Positions 8,120 to 15,573 of a stretch of DNA of 19,609 nucleotides are shown piece by piece. Position 1 is the stretch's first letter. Every line of letters begins with the position of its first letter. The notes under the pieces are model-generated. The model ran no database searches, was not told the origin of the DNA, and was given only the letters and a program-made list of their open reading frames with translations. This DNA comes from an uncultured Chitinophagaceae bacterium (GTDB lineage Bacteria > Bacteroidota > Bacteroidia > Chitinophagales > Chitinophagaceae), in contig CAMPGG010000024.1 of assembly GCA_946885335.1 (NCBI GenBank), positions 1 through 19,609 of the forward strand. The letters run 5' to 3'. The translations under genes and the position numbers were made by a program.

Positions 8120-9076
8120 ATGATTCCAAAAAATAAAATTTCATCTGTAACGGTATCTGCACCAGCCACCATTGCCAACCTGGTTTGCGGATTTGATATT
8201 TTGGGGATGGCACTCGAAGAACCAAGAGATATTTTACAAGTATCCATAACCGGTAGCCCGGGTATACAGATCACGAACAAGGATGATTTTGATTTACCAT
8301 CAGATCCTATGCAAAATGTAGCTGGTGTTGCTTTGCAGGCCATGTTGAATGAATACCCGCATACCGCAGGATTTAATTTGATTTCACACAAACAAATAAA
8401 ACCCGGAAGCGGGTTAGGTTCCAGTGCCGCCAGCGCTGCTGGTGCTGTTGTGGCTGCAAACATTTTGCTGGATCAATATTTTTCAAAGGAACAATTGGTC
8501 AAATTTGCGATGGCGGGAGAGGAACTAGCTTCGGGTGTAAGGCATGCAGATAACGTAGCTCCCTGCATTTATGGTGGTATAACTTTAATCAGGTCTCTGG
8601 AACCGACGGATATTATTCCTTTAACCGTACCCGAACTTTTTGTAACGGTAATACATCCCCAGATCGAAATTAAAACATCAGATGCAAGGCAGATCTTAAG
8701 AAAGAATGTACTGTTAAAAGATGCCATTATCCAATGGGGTAACATAGCGGGGCTCGTTACCGGTTTTTTAAAAAATGATCATGCGCTGATCAGTCGTTCT
8801 CTTACGGACATCATCATAGAACCGGTCAGGAGTATTTTAATTCCCGCGTTTAAAGAAATAAAAACCAGTTGCGTACAAGCCGGCGCTTTAGGCGGTGGTA
8901 TTGCGGGCTCAGGGCCAAGCATCTTTATGCTGAGTGCAAATAAACAAACTGCCATGGATGTTCAAACTAATATGAAAGAGATTTATCAACGGTTAGGCAT
9001 AGACTATAATGTATATGTTACTACCATCAGTTCACAGGGTGTCAGAATTGAAAATGATTCAGTTAATCCAATCTAA
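8120..9076 (+). CDS. thrB: Homoserine kinase (GHMP family)
   Basis: Phosphorylates homoserine to O-phosphohomoserine with ATP. The 318-residue protein is of normal length (E. coli 310). The GHMP-kinase ATP-binding loop PGSGLGSSAASAAG spans 95-108. The N-terminal VSAPATIANLVCGFDILGMAL matches the family's first motif, and the C-terminal GALGGGIAGSGPSIFML is the usual third glycine motif. It sits between thrA (16 bp upstream) and thrC (9 bp downstream), certainly in one transcript. Nothing in the sequence suggests divergence from standard function. Confidence 0.96.
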   Translation: MIPKNKISSVTVSAPATIANLVCGFDILGMALEEPRDILQVSITGSPGIQITNKDDFDLPSDPMQNVAGVALQAMLNEYPHTAGFNLISHKQIKPGSGLGSSAASAAGAVVAANILLDQYFSKEQLVKFAMAGEELASGVRHADNVAPCIYGGITLIRSLEPTDIIPLTVPELFVTVIHPQIEIKTSDARQILRKNVLLKDAIIQWGNIAGLVTGFLKNDHALISRSLTDIIIEPVRSILIPAFKEIKTSCVQAGALGGGIAGSGPSIFMLSANKQTAMDVQTNMKEIYQRLGIDYNVYVTTISSQGVRIENDSVNPI

Positions 9077-9085
9077 TTTTTTTGC

Positions 9086-10381
9086 ATGAAATTTTTCAGC
9101 ACCAACCGGAATGCACCATTAGTTGATTTTAGAGATGCAACTATATCGGGCCAGGCTCCTGATAAGGGATTGTATTTCCCATCGGTAATACCAGCATTAC
9201 CTGTTGCTTTTTTAGATAAGATTGAGTCTTTATCAAAAGAAGAAATCGCATTTGAAGTAATTCAACCTTATGTTGCGGATAGCATTCCGCGAAAAGATTT
9301 AATGGATATTGTAGCACAAACAATAGCTTTTGACTTTCCCTTAAAACAGGTCAATGAAAACATTTTTTCGCTGGAATTATTTCATGGGCCTACCCTTGCT
9401 TTCAAAGATGTTGGCGCAGGTTTCATGAGTCGCTGTTTGGGTCATTTTGCCAAAACCATTGATAAAGAAATTACCGTTTTGGTAGCTACTTCCGGTGATA
9501 CCGGCGGAGCCGTAGCAGCGGGTTTTACCGGTGTGGAAGGTGTCCGGGTAATTATTTTATATCCATCAGGAAAAGTAAGTAATGTGCAGGAGCTGCAGTT
9601 GACAACCTGGGGCGGAAACATACATGCTTACGAAGTAGATGGCAATTTTGATGATTGCCAGTCTATGGTGAAACAAGCTTTTGCGGATAATGAATTGCAA
9701 AGTAAAATGTTTCTCACTTCCGCAAATTCAATCAATGTTGCCAGGTGGTTACCGCAACAATTTTATTATTTTTTTGCATGGAAACAGTGGGCCGATAAAA
9801 AACAGCCGCCTGTTATAAGCGTTCCCAGTGGCAATTTTGGAAATATATGTTCGGGTTTATTAGCCATGAAATCAGGTCTTCCATTTAAACATTTTATTGC
9901 AGCCTGCAATATCAATAAAGTAATTCCTGAATTTATGCAAACCCGGAATTATCAACCGCAAAAAGCATTGGCTACTTTGTCAAATGCGATGGATGTTGGC
10001 GATCCCAGCAACTTTGTTCGCATACTGGAAATCTTTGATCAGCAATTTGAAGGCATTCAAAAAGCCATGAGCAGTTACAGTATTAGTGATGCGGAAACAA
10101 TAAACACGATTAAAAAAATACAAAAAGAGTATGCATACCTGTTAGATCCACATGGAGCTGTAGGTTTTGCCGCATTGGAAAAATATTTATCCGTACATAC
10201 CGGTGAAAAAGGAATCTTCCTGGAAACGGCGCATCCGGTTAAGTTCGATAACACAATGGAAAAGATCTTAGGTTATCCATTACCATTACCTGCGCAAGTT
10301 CAATCCCTTTATAAAAAAGAGAAAAGCAGTATCAAAATACATGCGGATTATACTGCTTTGAAGCATGAATTGCTAAAATGA
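9086..10381 (+). CDS. thrC: Threonine synthase (PLP-dependent)
   Basis: Converts O-phosphohomoserine to threonine and phosphate, the final step of the pathway. The 431 residues match the E. coli-type enzyme (428). The PLP Schiff-base lysine is K107 in HGPTLAFKDVG, the same position as in E. coli. The phosphate-binding segment is TSGDTGGAVAAGF, and SVPSGNFGNICSGLLA is a further conserved loop. The N-terminal FSTNRNAPLVDFRDATISG fits the family start (usually MxYxSTR...), supporting the ATG at 9086. It is last in thrABC, 9 bp after thrB. No convincing terminator follows, so some read-through to the MFS gene 85 bp downstream cannot be excluded. Confidence 0.97.
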   Translation: MKFFSTNRNAPLVDFRDATISGQAPDKGLYFPSVIPALPVAFLDKIESLSKEEIAFEVIQPYVADSIPRKDLMDIVAQTIAFDFPLKQVNENIFSLELFHGPTLAFKDVGAGFMSRCLGHFAKTIDKEITVLVATSGDTGGAVAAGFTGVEGVRVIILYPSGKVSNVQELQLTTWGGNIHAYEVDGNFDDCQSMVKQAFADNELQSKMFLTSANSINVARWLPQQFYYFFAWKQWADKKQPPVISVPSGNFGNICSGLLAMKSGLPFKHFIAACNINKVIPEFMQTRNYQPQKALATLSNAMDVGDPSNFVRILEIFDQQFEGIQKAMSSYSISDAETINTIKKIQKEYAYLLDPHGAVGFAALEKYLSVHTGEKGIFLETAHPVKFDNTMEKILGYPLPLPAQVQSLYKKEKSSIKIHADYTALKHELLK

Positions 10382-10466
10382 ACAGACGGTAAATGATCCA
10401 TAATAAACCATACTGTACTTTATTGCAATAGTTTTTCTTAACTTACTCAAACAACTATTGCTGCTT

Positions 10467-11819
10467 ATGAAGAAGAATAATCTTGTTCGCTATTCCATTG
10501 TTGCGGCGCTTGCCGGGTTTATATTTGGTTTTGATACCGTGGTTATTTCAGGCGCTAACCTGCCGATCAAAGAACTCTGGAAAACATCTCCCCTTTTTCA
10601 TGGATTTTTTATCATGTCAATTGCTTTGTGGGGTACGGTTTTAGGTGCTATGTTTGGCGGCATACCAACACAGAAATTAGGAAGAAAGAAAGTATTGCTT
10701 TGGGTTGGAATTTTCTTTGCCGTGTCGGCAATCGGTTCTGCTATCGCCACTGATCCATATACATTTTCCTTCTTCCGGTTTGTAGGCGGTGTAGGTATTG
10801 GTGTTTCATCCGTAGCCGCACCTACTTATATTTCTGAAATTTCAACGCCTGCCACAAGGGGAAGATTGGGGGCTATGTACCAGTTCAATATCGTTTTTGG
10901 TATCCTGGTTGCTTTTCTATCCAACTATTTCTTAGAAGGCTTTGGTGGCGAAAATGACTGGCGCTGGATGTTGGGCGTTGAAGCACTGCCTGCTATTATT
11001 TACACGCTGATGGTTTTGGGTATATCTGAAAGTCCGCGTTGGCTGATAACTAAAAAGAATGATCTAATTAAAGCAAAAGAAATATTATCCAGTATTGGCG
11101 TGACTGATGTAGATGCAGAAGTGAGCACCATTATTGCAGCAAATCAATTTGAAGAACCAGCTGGAAAACCCACGCATTTATTTAGTTCAAAATACCGGGT
11201 AATACTTTTTCTAGCATTCTTTGTGGCTTTTTTCAACCAGGTGTCCGGCATTAATTTCATTTTATATTATGCACCAGAAATTTTGGAAAGAGCCGGGCTG
11301 GCAGCCAAAGATTCTTTATTTAATTCCATTGCCATTGGAGGCACAAACCTGTTGTTCACTTTTGTGGGTCTCTACCTGATTGACCGGGCAGGCAGAAAAA
11401 AATTATTACTGATTGGATCATTGGGATACATCATAAGTTTGTCTATGGTTGCATGGGCATTTTATTCGCAGGCTGGTCCAGGCTTTTTAATGATATTCTT
11501 ATTGTTGTTCATCGCATCGCATGCTATTGGGCAAGGTGCAGTGATCTGGGTATTTATTTCAGAAATATTCCCGAATAAAGTACGGGCAACGGGTCAATCA
11601 TTCGGCGCCAGTGTACATTGGATTTTCGCCGCAATCATCACATTGATCACCCCTGTTTTTTTAGATTCAAAAGATGGAATTTTTAAAGATAACCCCTGGC
11701 CCATTTTTGCCTTTTTTGCATTCATGATGGCTTTACAACTTGTTTGGGTGCTGACAAAGGTTCCTGAAACAAAAGGGGTTTCACTGGAAGAACTGGAGAA
11801 AAAATTGATGATGAGATAA
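10467..11819 (+). CDS. Sugar:proton symporter (MFS sugar porter family)
   Basis: Inner-membrane transporter of the major facilitator superfamily, sugar porter family (XylE/GLUT type). From the ATG at 10467 it is 450 residues with about 12 hydrophobic helices. Signatures include LGRKK (71-75) in the loop between helices 2 and 3, the PTYISEISTPATRGRLG stretch after helix 4, ESPRWL before the central loop, QVSGIN (258-263) in helix 7 where sugar-contact residues lie, RAGRKK in the 8-9 loop, and PETKG (433-437) at the C terminus. An upstream in-frame TTG at 10458 would add three residues, but the ATG followed by Lys-Lys-Asn is the more natural start. The ROK sugar kinase 54 bp downstream suggests uptake then phosphorylation of a hexose such as fructose or glucose. 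The substrate cannot be fixed from the sequence. Confidence 0.93.
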   Translation: MKKNNLVRYSIVAALAGFIFGFDTVVISGANLPIKELWKTSPLFHGFFIMSIALWGTVLGAMFGGIPTQKLGRKKVLLWVGIFFAVSAIGSAIATDPYTFSFFRFVGGVGIGVSSVAAPTYISEISTPATRGRLGAMYQFNIVFGILVAFLSNYFLEGFGGENDWRWMLGVEALPAIIYTLMVLGISESPRWLITKKNDLIKAKEILSSIGVTDVDAEVSTIIAANQFEEPAGKPTHLFSSKYRVILFLAFFVAFFNQVSGINFILYYAPEILERAGLAAKDSLFNSIAIGGTNLLFTFVGLYLIDRAGRKKLLLIGSLGYIISLSMVAWAFYSQAGPGFLMIFLLLFIASHAIGQGAVIWVFISEIFPNKVRATGQSFGASVHWIFAAIITLITPVFLDSKDGIFKDNPWPIFAFFAFMMALQLVWVLTKVPETKGVSLEELEKKLMMR

Positions 11820-11873
11820 ATTGCATTTACAGATCACCGTTATAACCATATTTTCTTAAAATAATTTACTTAT

Positions 11874-12791
11874 ATGAATCAACCATTATGGGGTATTGAC
11901 CTGGGTGGCACTAAAATAGAAGGAGCCATACTACCATCGCTCAATGATCCTGCACCAATCATCCGCACAAGGATCGACACGGAGGCATCGAAAGGATATG
12001 AACATATTATTTCGCAAATTGAAAAGCTGGTGGCCAACATGAAAGAAGAATCCGGTTTGCAACCCCGGAGCATTGGCTTTGGTACGCCGGGTGTTTTAGA
12101 TCCCGGTTTACAAACCATGAAAAATTGCAACAGCACAGCACTAAACGGAAGACCACTGAAAAAGGATCTTGAAGATGCTTTGAAAATTCCTGTTGTACTG
12201 GCCAATGATGCAAATTGTTTTGCTTTAGCAGAAACGCATTGGGGAATTGTAAAAGAAAAATTTCCAGGCGCTAAAGTAGTCTTCGGCATCATCATGGGAT
12301 CTGGTGTTGGAGGAGGAATTGTTTTCGAAGGAAAAGTATGGAATGGTTGCCATGGCATTGCAGGAGAATGGGGCCATAACTATTTAGATGATTCAGGTGG
12401 TGCCTGTTATTGTGGTAAAACCGGTTGCGTGGAAACAATCATTTCCGGTCCATCATTACAACGTTTTTATGCAGGTATAACGGGCAACAATATCTCATTA
12501 AAGGAAATCATGAACAGGTATCATCAACAAAACGATGAAGCGGCCAAACAAACCATTCAGCGCCTATGCAGGTTCTTTGGTAAAGCTGTTTCTGTTGTAA
12601 CCAATTTGTTAGATCCCGACGTAATTGTTATCGGTGGTGGCGTAGGAAATATTGATGCCATTTATACGGATGGAATAAAATCATTAAAAGAATTCATTTT
12701 CAATAACAGCGTTGATGTGCCCATATTAAAACCGAGCCTGGGTGACAGTGCGGGTGTATTTGGCGCTGCAGCTTTAGTGGCTGACCGGTAA
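11874..12791 (+). CDS. ROK-family sugar kinase, probably fructokinase (Mak-like)
   Basis: Cytosolic ATP-dependent hexose kinase of the ROK family, 305 residues. The N-terminal phosphate-binding motif GIDLGGTKIEG spans about 8-18. The catalytic aspartate is D112 in LANDANCFAL. The ROK zinc site is complete: H168 in GEWGHN, then C178, C180 and C185 in CYCGKTGCVE. The C-terminal IVIGGGVGNID is the adenosine-binding glycine motif. The segment NSTALNGRPLKKDLE resembles E. coli fructokinase Mak (NSTWLNGQPF) more than Glk or NagK, so fructose is the favoured substrate, with glucose or mannose as alternatives. It lies 54 bp behind the sugar permease on the same strand and probably shares its transcript. 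The stop codon lies at the left arm of a long stem (12791-12838). Confidence 0.92.
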   Translation: MNQPLWGIDLGGTKIEGAILPSLNDPAPIIRTRIDTEASKGYEHIISQIEKLVANMKEESGLQPRSIGFGTPGVLDPGLQTMKNCNSTALNGRPLKKDLEDALKIPVVLANDANCFALAETHWGIVKEKFPGAKVVFGIIMGSGVGGGIVFEGKVWNGCHGIAGEWGHNYLDDSGGACYCGKTGCVETIISGPSLQRFYAGITGNNISLKEIMNRYHQQNDEAAKQTIQRLCRFFGKAVSVVTNLLDPDVIVIGGGVGNIDAIYTDGIKSLKEFIFNNSVDVPILKPSLGDSAGVFGAAALVADR

Positions 12792-12838
12792 TATGATTTC
12801 TAAAAATCTTCCGTTATTGTTTGTTGCAAGAATCATAT
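12791..12838 (+). other. Long-range stem directly behind the kinase gene
   Basis: ATATGATT (12791-12798) pairs perfectly with AATCATAT (12831-12838), extended by CT/AG (12800-12801 with 12829-12830) past one bulged T, enclosing about 27 nt. The left arm starts on the last base of the kinase stop codon. No T-run follows. It may protect the mRNA 3' end or belong to the structured region that continues to 12934. Function unknown. Confidence 0.3.
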
Positions 12839-12865
12839 AGGTGAATAAAGCGGAAAAGCTGAATG

Positions 12866-12934
12866 GCTGCGGGATGGAAGCGGTAGCCCGGAGCGCAGCG
12901 AGGACTACAAGCGAACAGCCCGGAAACCTGCAGC
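12866..12934 (+). ncRNA. GC-rich structured element, possible Bacteroidota repeat or small RNA
   Basis: A GC-rich island in an otherwise AT-rich spacer. GCTGCGGG (12866-12873) pairs with CCTGCAGC (12927-12934) over 8 bp with one G-U, closing a 53-nt interior. Inside are two related direct copies, AAGCGGTAGCCCGG (12878-12891) and AAGCGAACAGCCCGG (12909-12923), separated by GCGCAGCGAGGACT-type sequence. I remember very similar strings (an AGCCCGG ... GCGAGGACT ... AGCGGATAGCCCG pattern) scattered in intergenic regions of Flavobacteria and Chitinophagaceae, but this is memory, not a search. It lies between the kinase stop and a bidirectional terminator, so it would be transcribed as part of the 3' UTR. 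It does not fold as a tRNA and holds no convincing ORF. Strand is assigned from the flanking gene; function unknown. Confidence 0.45.
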
Positions 12935-12975
12935 ACAAAGTACGAATGCTGAAAGCCCCTGAATAATATTGTAAA

Positions 12976-13002
12976 AAAATAGCCTCGTAAGGAGGCTATT
13001 TT
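12976..13002. terminator. Bidirectional intrinsic terminator
   Basis: Perfect 11-bp stem AAAATAGCCTC (12976-12986) / GAGGCTATTTT (12992-13002) with a GTAAG loop. The plus strand ends in TTTT followed by T-rich sequence. The minus strand reads into a run of seven T (complement of 12973-12979). It sits between the convergent kinase gene and the secreted-protein gene, so it serves both. Confidence 0.9.
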
Positions 13003-13010
13003 AATTTTAT

Positions 13011-13415
13011 TTATTCCTTAAACCAGGAATTTTTGATGGTGTGATGAACCAAAATATATTCATCTTCCCGCTCATAAAAAAAGCCGATGTAATTATTTTC
13101 TGCATCTATTACTACTTCATATTCATTGCCCACATCACTGACTACCTGCATGGTATATTTCGCTTCATCTTCATCATAATCGTAACTCGTTATTTTGTAA
13201 TTGGAAGTAATCGTTGCCGTTGTATGTTTAAACATGGTTAGTTCTTTGTTGAACTCAAAAAAAGTGCCGGTAGAATCCATTGAATAAACTTCCCAATCTT
13301 CTTTCAGTTCATCCCAGACAGCATCCTGCCGGAGACTTGTACTGATTGATAATTGTGCCATGGCACATATTGTAAGGGTTAGCATGCTAACCAGCAGCAG
13401 TAGTCGCTTTTGCAT
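13011..13415 (-). CDS. Small secreted protein of unknown function
   Basis: 134-residue protein that I do not recognise. It starts with a clear Sec signal peptide: Lys/Arg at 3-4, a hydrophobic core about 5-16, and a likely cleavage after AMA at residue 20. Cys17 is not in a good lipobox because the residue before it is Ile, so a soluble periplasmic or exported protein is favoured. The mature part, about 114 residues, is acidic with many Asp, Glu and Tyr residues (for example SYDYDEDEAKYTMQ), reads like short beta-strands, and has no visible catalytic motif. It is monocistronic: convergent with the sugar kinase gene through a shared terminator, and separated from the alpha ribosomal operon by that operon's own terminator. 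A weak Bacteroidota-type promoter may lie at 13457-13487. Confidence 0.78.
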   Translation of the reverse strand: MQKRLLLLVSMLTLTICAMAQLSISTSLRQDAVWDELKEDWEVYSMDSTGTFFEFNKELTMFKHTTATITSNYKITSYDYDEDEAKYTMQVVSDVGNEYEVVIDAENNYIGFFYEREDEYILVHHTIKNSWFKE

Positions 13416-13456
13416 AAAGGTGGTTTGTGGTTTTAAAAAGGTGACTGATTACCGGC

Positions 13457-13487
13457 TAAAAATAGAAGAAAAAAAGAAGGTTTGCAA
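13457..13487 (-). promoter_or_regulatory. Candidate promoter of the secreted-protein gene
   Basis: On the minus strand a -7-like box TATTTTTA (13457-13464, one base off TAnnTTTG) follows a TTG (13485-13487) after 20 bp, close to the Bacteroidota -33/-7 arrangement. The box is about 41 bp before the start codon. The region is T-rich, so a chance match is possible. Confidence 0.3.
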
Positions 13488-13546
13488 TACCTGCTAATGA
13501 GTAATTACAAACCAAAATTTTAAAGGAAGTTCATGTCCGGGCATAA

Positions 13547-13572
13547 AAAATCCCGCAAGCTTGCGGGATTTT
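13547..13572 (-). terminator. Intrinsic terminator of the alpha ribosomal operon
   Basis: A 26-bp perfect palindrome: AAAATCCCGC (13547-13556), AAGCTT centre, GCGGGATTTT (13563-13572). On the minus strand it ends in six T (complement of 13545-13550). It lies 18 bp behind the rplQ stop and closes the operon. The plus strand has only four T, so it is mainly a minus-strand terminator. Confidence 0.9.
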
Positions 13573-13590
13573 CATTTATAGTCAAATTAT

Positions 13591-14337
13591 TTATTTAACA
13601 TCACGGCCACCTTGTAACATATCTTTTAAAATAGTTAATTCATCCCATTTTCCTTCGGCGGCTAATGTAGCCTGCTCTGGCCATGTAGTTGGATCCTGTG
13701 CATTGAAAGTACCTTCTGCATCAGCAAGCAATTCTTTCAGTTCATCAGGAGATTTCTTTGTAAGCTTTGCAAAAGTATCAACGCCTGCAGCAATTAAAAC
13801 TTCTGCTACTTTAGGACCAATACCTTCAATAATAGTAAGATCGTCCGCTTCTTTAGTTGTTTTTGCTTTTGCAGCAGGAGCAGCAGCAGTTGCTTCATCA
13901 CCAGCTTTTTTACGGCTACCGGCACGGCGTGTACGCTTGGCTGGTTCTTTAGTCTCTCCTTTTCCTTTACCATAGATCTCGTTGTAATCAACCAACTCGA
14001 TCATAGCCATTTCTGCATTATCACCTGTTCTTGCACCTAACTTAATGATGCGGGTATAACCACCAGGACGACCGGCGATCTTTGGACTGATTACATCGAA
14101 CAATTCTTTGATTGCCTCTTTACTTTGGAGATGACTGAAAACAACACGGCGCTGGTGCGTTGTATTTTCTTTGCTCTTGGTGATCAGGGGCTCAACATAT
14201 ATTCTTAACGCTTTTGCTTTTGCAACAGTCGTTACAATTCTTTTATATTCGATCAATTGATTTGAAAGATTCATCAGCAACGCATCCCTGTGTGCTTTTT
14301 TTCTTCCGAGGTTATTTACTTTATCTCCGTGACGCAT
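13591..14337 (-). CDS. rplQ: Ribosomal protein bL17 with C-terminal helix-hairpin-helix extension
   Basis: Large-subunit ribosomal protein L17, which lies near the peptide exit tunnel. Residues 1 to about 128 are a complete L17 core ([20 protein letters not shown] at the start; [20 protein letters not shown] near the end). The product is 248 residues, about twice the usual length (E. coli 127). After the core comes a basic then Ala/Lys-rich linker (about 129-164). A folded-looking domain follows at about 165-248: [20 protein letters not shown] is a helix-hairpin-helix motif, followed by a segment containing [19 protein letters not shown] similar domain is found at the end of ribosomal L21 in some Bacteroidota, from memory. 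It is last in the alpha operon, 145 bp behind rpoA, with a strong terminator after it. The extension is in frame and ends at a normal stop, so it is not an artefact of a missed stop. Confidence 0.97.
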   Translation of the reverse strand: MRHGDKVNNLGRKKAHRDALLMNLSNQLIEYKRIVTTVAKAKALRIYVEPLITKSKENTTHQRRVVFSHLQSKEAIKELFDVISPKIAGRPGGYTRIIKLGARTGDNAEMAMIELVDYNEIYGKGKGETKEPAKRTRRAGSRKKAGDEATAAAPAAKAKTTKEADDLTIIEGIGPKVAEVLIAAGVDTFAKLTKKSPDELKELLADAEGTFNAQDPTTWPEQATLAAEGKWDELTILKDMLQGGRDVK

Positions 14338-14357
14338 GACGATTGAAATTTGAAACC

Positions 14358-14422
14358 GGCAATTATAGTTGCCTGGTTAAGTGATTAAATATTCGGCTGC
14401 ACCGTGTCAAGGAGTTGCAGCC
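14358..14422 (-). other. Two hairpins in the rpoA-rplQ spacer
   Basis: GGCTGCA (14395-14401) pairs with TGCAGCC (14416-14422), a 7-bp stem with a 14-nt loop. GGCAA (14358-14362) pairs with TTGCC (14369-14373), a 5-bp stem just upstream of rplQ on the minus strand. No T-run follows either. They may be mRNA processing or translational control structures. Function inferred only. Confidence 0.35.
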
Positions 14423-14482
14423 TACGTTTATGGTGATTGAAGATTAAAAGTTTTATCCTTTTAATATTCGCTCATGGTTTAA

Positions 14483-15484
14483 TTAGAAATCTTCCGCATC
14501 AACACCCAGTTTAGCCAGGTCCATTCCAAAATGCAAACCTCTTTCATTCAATACCTGCTCAATTTCAGATAATGATTTTTGTCCGAAGTTGCGGAATTTC
14601 ATCAGGTCTTCCTGTTCGTATTGAACCAGTTCGCTCAAAGAATTGATCTTGGCAGCTTTCAGGCAGTTGAATGCTCTTACGCTCAGGTCCAGATCTTCTA
14701 ATGGAGTCTTTAATACTTTACGCAATTGCAAAGTTTGTTCATCCACCAGGTCTTCTTTCTTTTCTTCCTTATTATCAAATGTGATGTTTTCATCCGTAAT
14801 GATCATCAGGTGCTGGATCAAAATGCGGCTGGCTTGTTTAACTGCTTCTTCAGGATGAATGGTACCATCAGTGGTAACTTCCATGATCAGTTTTTCATAG
14901 TCAGTGCGTTGCTCCACACGGGTATTTTCAATGGTATATTTCACATTCTTGATAGGTGTGTAAATAGCATCGATCGGGATCAGGTTCAACGGCGCATCTT
15001 TTGGTTTGTTTTCCTCGGAAGGAACATAACCACGTCCTTTGCTGATGGTTAATTCAATATCCAGTTTTACGGAAGAATCCAATGTGCAGATCAGCAGATC
15101 AGGATTCATCACCTGGAAAGATTGGGTTCCTTCACCGATCATACCGGCGGTGAACTCTGTTTTATTTTTGATTGACAACATGATCTTTTCATGTGCCACT
15201 TCATGATCAACGATTTTTTTCAGGCGTACCTGTTTGATGTTTAACAGTATTTCTACCACATCTTCCGTAATACCTTTGATGGTTGCAAATTCATGATCCA
15301 CACCTTCAATCTTCACACCTACAATTGCATAACCTTCCAGTGAATTTAATAATACACGGCGAAGAGAATTACCAATGGTAACGGCATAGCCGGGTTCCAG
15401 CGGGCGAAACTCGAACTGAGCTTCAAAGTCATTCACTTTTTGTAAAATGATCTTATCCGGTTTCTGAAAATTTAAAATGGCCAT
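14483..15484 (-). CDS. rpoA: RNA polymerase alpha subunit
   Basis: Alpha subunit of RNA polymerase, 333 residues (E. coli 329). The N-terminal dimerisation and assembly domain (about 1-235) contains GYAVTIGNSLRRVLLNSLEG, the most conserved stretch of the family. The C-terminal domain (about 255-325) has two helix-hairpin-helix elements: DLDLSVRAFNCLKAAKINSL and FRNFGQKSLSEIEQVL. It binds upstream DNA and activators in other bacteria. It lies between rpsD (89-bp spacer) and rplQ (145-bp spacer), the canonical alpha-operon position. All expected segments are present and nothing is unusual. Confidence 0.99.
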   Translation of the reverse strand: MAILNFQKPDKIILQKVNDFEAQFEFRPLEPGYAVTIGNSLRRVLLNSLEGYAIVGVKIEGVDHEFATIKGITEDVVEILLNIKQVRLKKIVDHEVAHEKIMLSIKNKTEFTAGMIGEGTQSFQVMNPDLLICTLDSSVKLDIELTISKGRGYVPSEENKPKDAPLNLIPIDAIYTPIKNVKYTIENTRVEQRTDYEKLIMEVTTDGTIHPEEAVKQASRILIQHLMIITDENITFDNKEEKKEDLVDEQTLQLRKVLKTPLEDLDLSVRAFNCLKAAKINSLSELVQYEQEDLMKFRNFGQKSLSEIEQVLNERGLHFGMDLAKLGVDAEDF

Positions 15485-15525
15485 ATCTGAGTTTAAAATT
15501 TTTAATTTAGAATGTCAGCCAGGGT

Positions 15526-15562
15526 TTGCACCTTTCGCTGTTTTAGTTTGCTGATTGTGCAA
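15526..15562 (-). other. Inverted repeat in the rpsD-rpoA spacer
   Basis: TTGCAC (15526-15531) pairs with GTGCAA (15557-15562), enclosing 25 nt. A second set TCAGC (15515-15519) / GCTGA (15550-15554) is an alternative, mutually exclusive fold. The stem begins 11 bp behind the rpsD stop. Function unknown; chance is possible at this stem length. Confidence 0.25.
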
Positions 15563-15573
15563 GAAAGCTAAGC

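Noticed and set aside
10458..10466. TTG start adding three residues to the sugar permease
   Set aside because: The ATG at 10467 gives a normal N terminus; nothing supports a TTG start.
12866..12934. tRNA-like or Rho-independent terminator reading of the GC-rich element
   Set aside because: No anticodon arm, TTC loop or CCA-like acceptor fold, and no T-run follows the closing stem.
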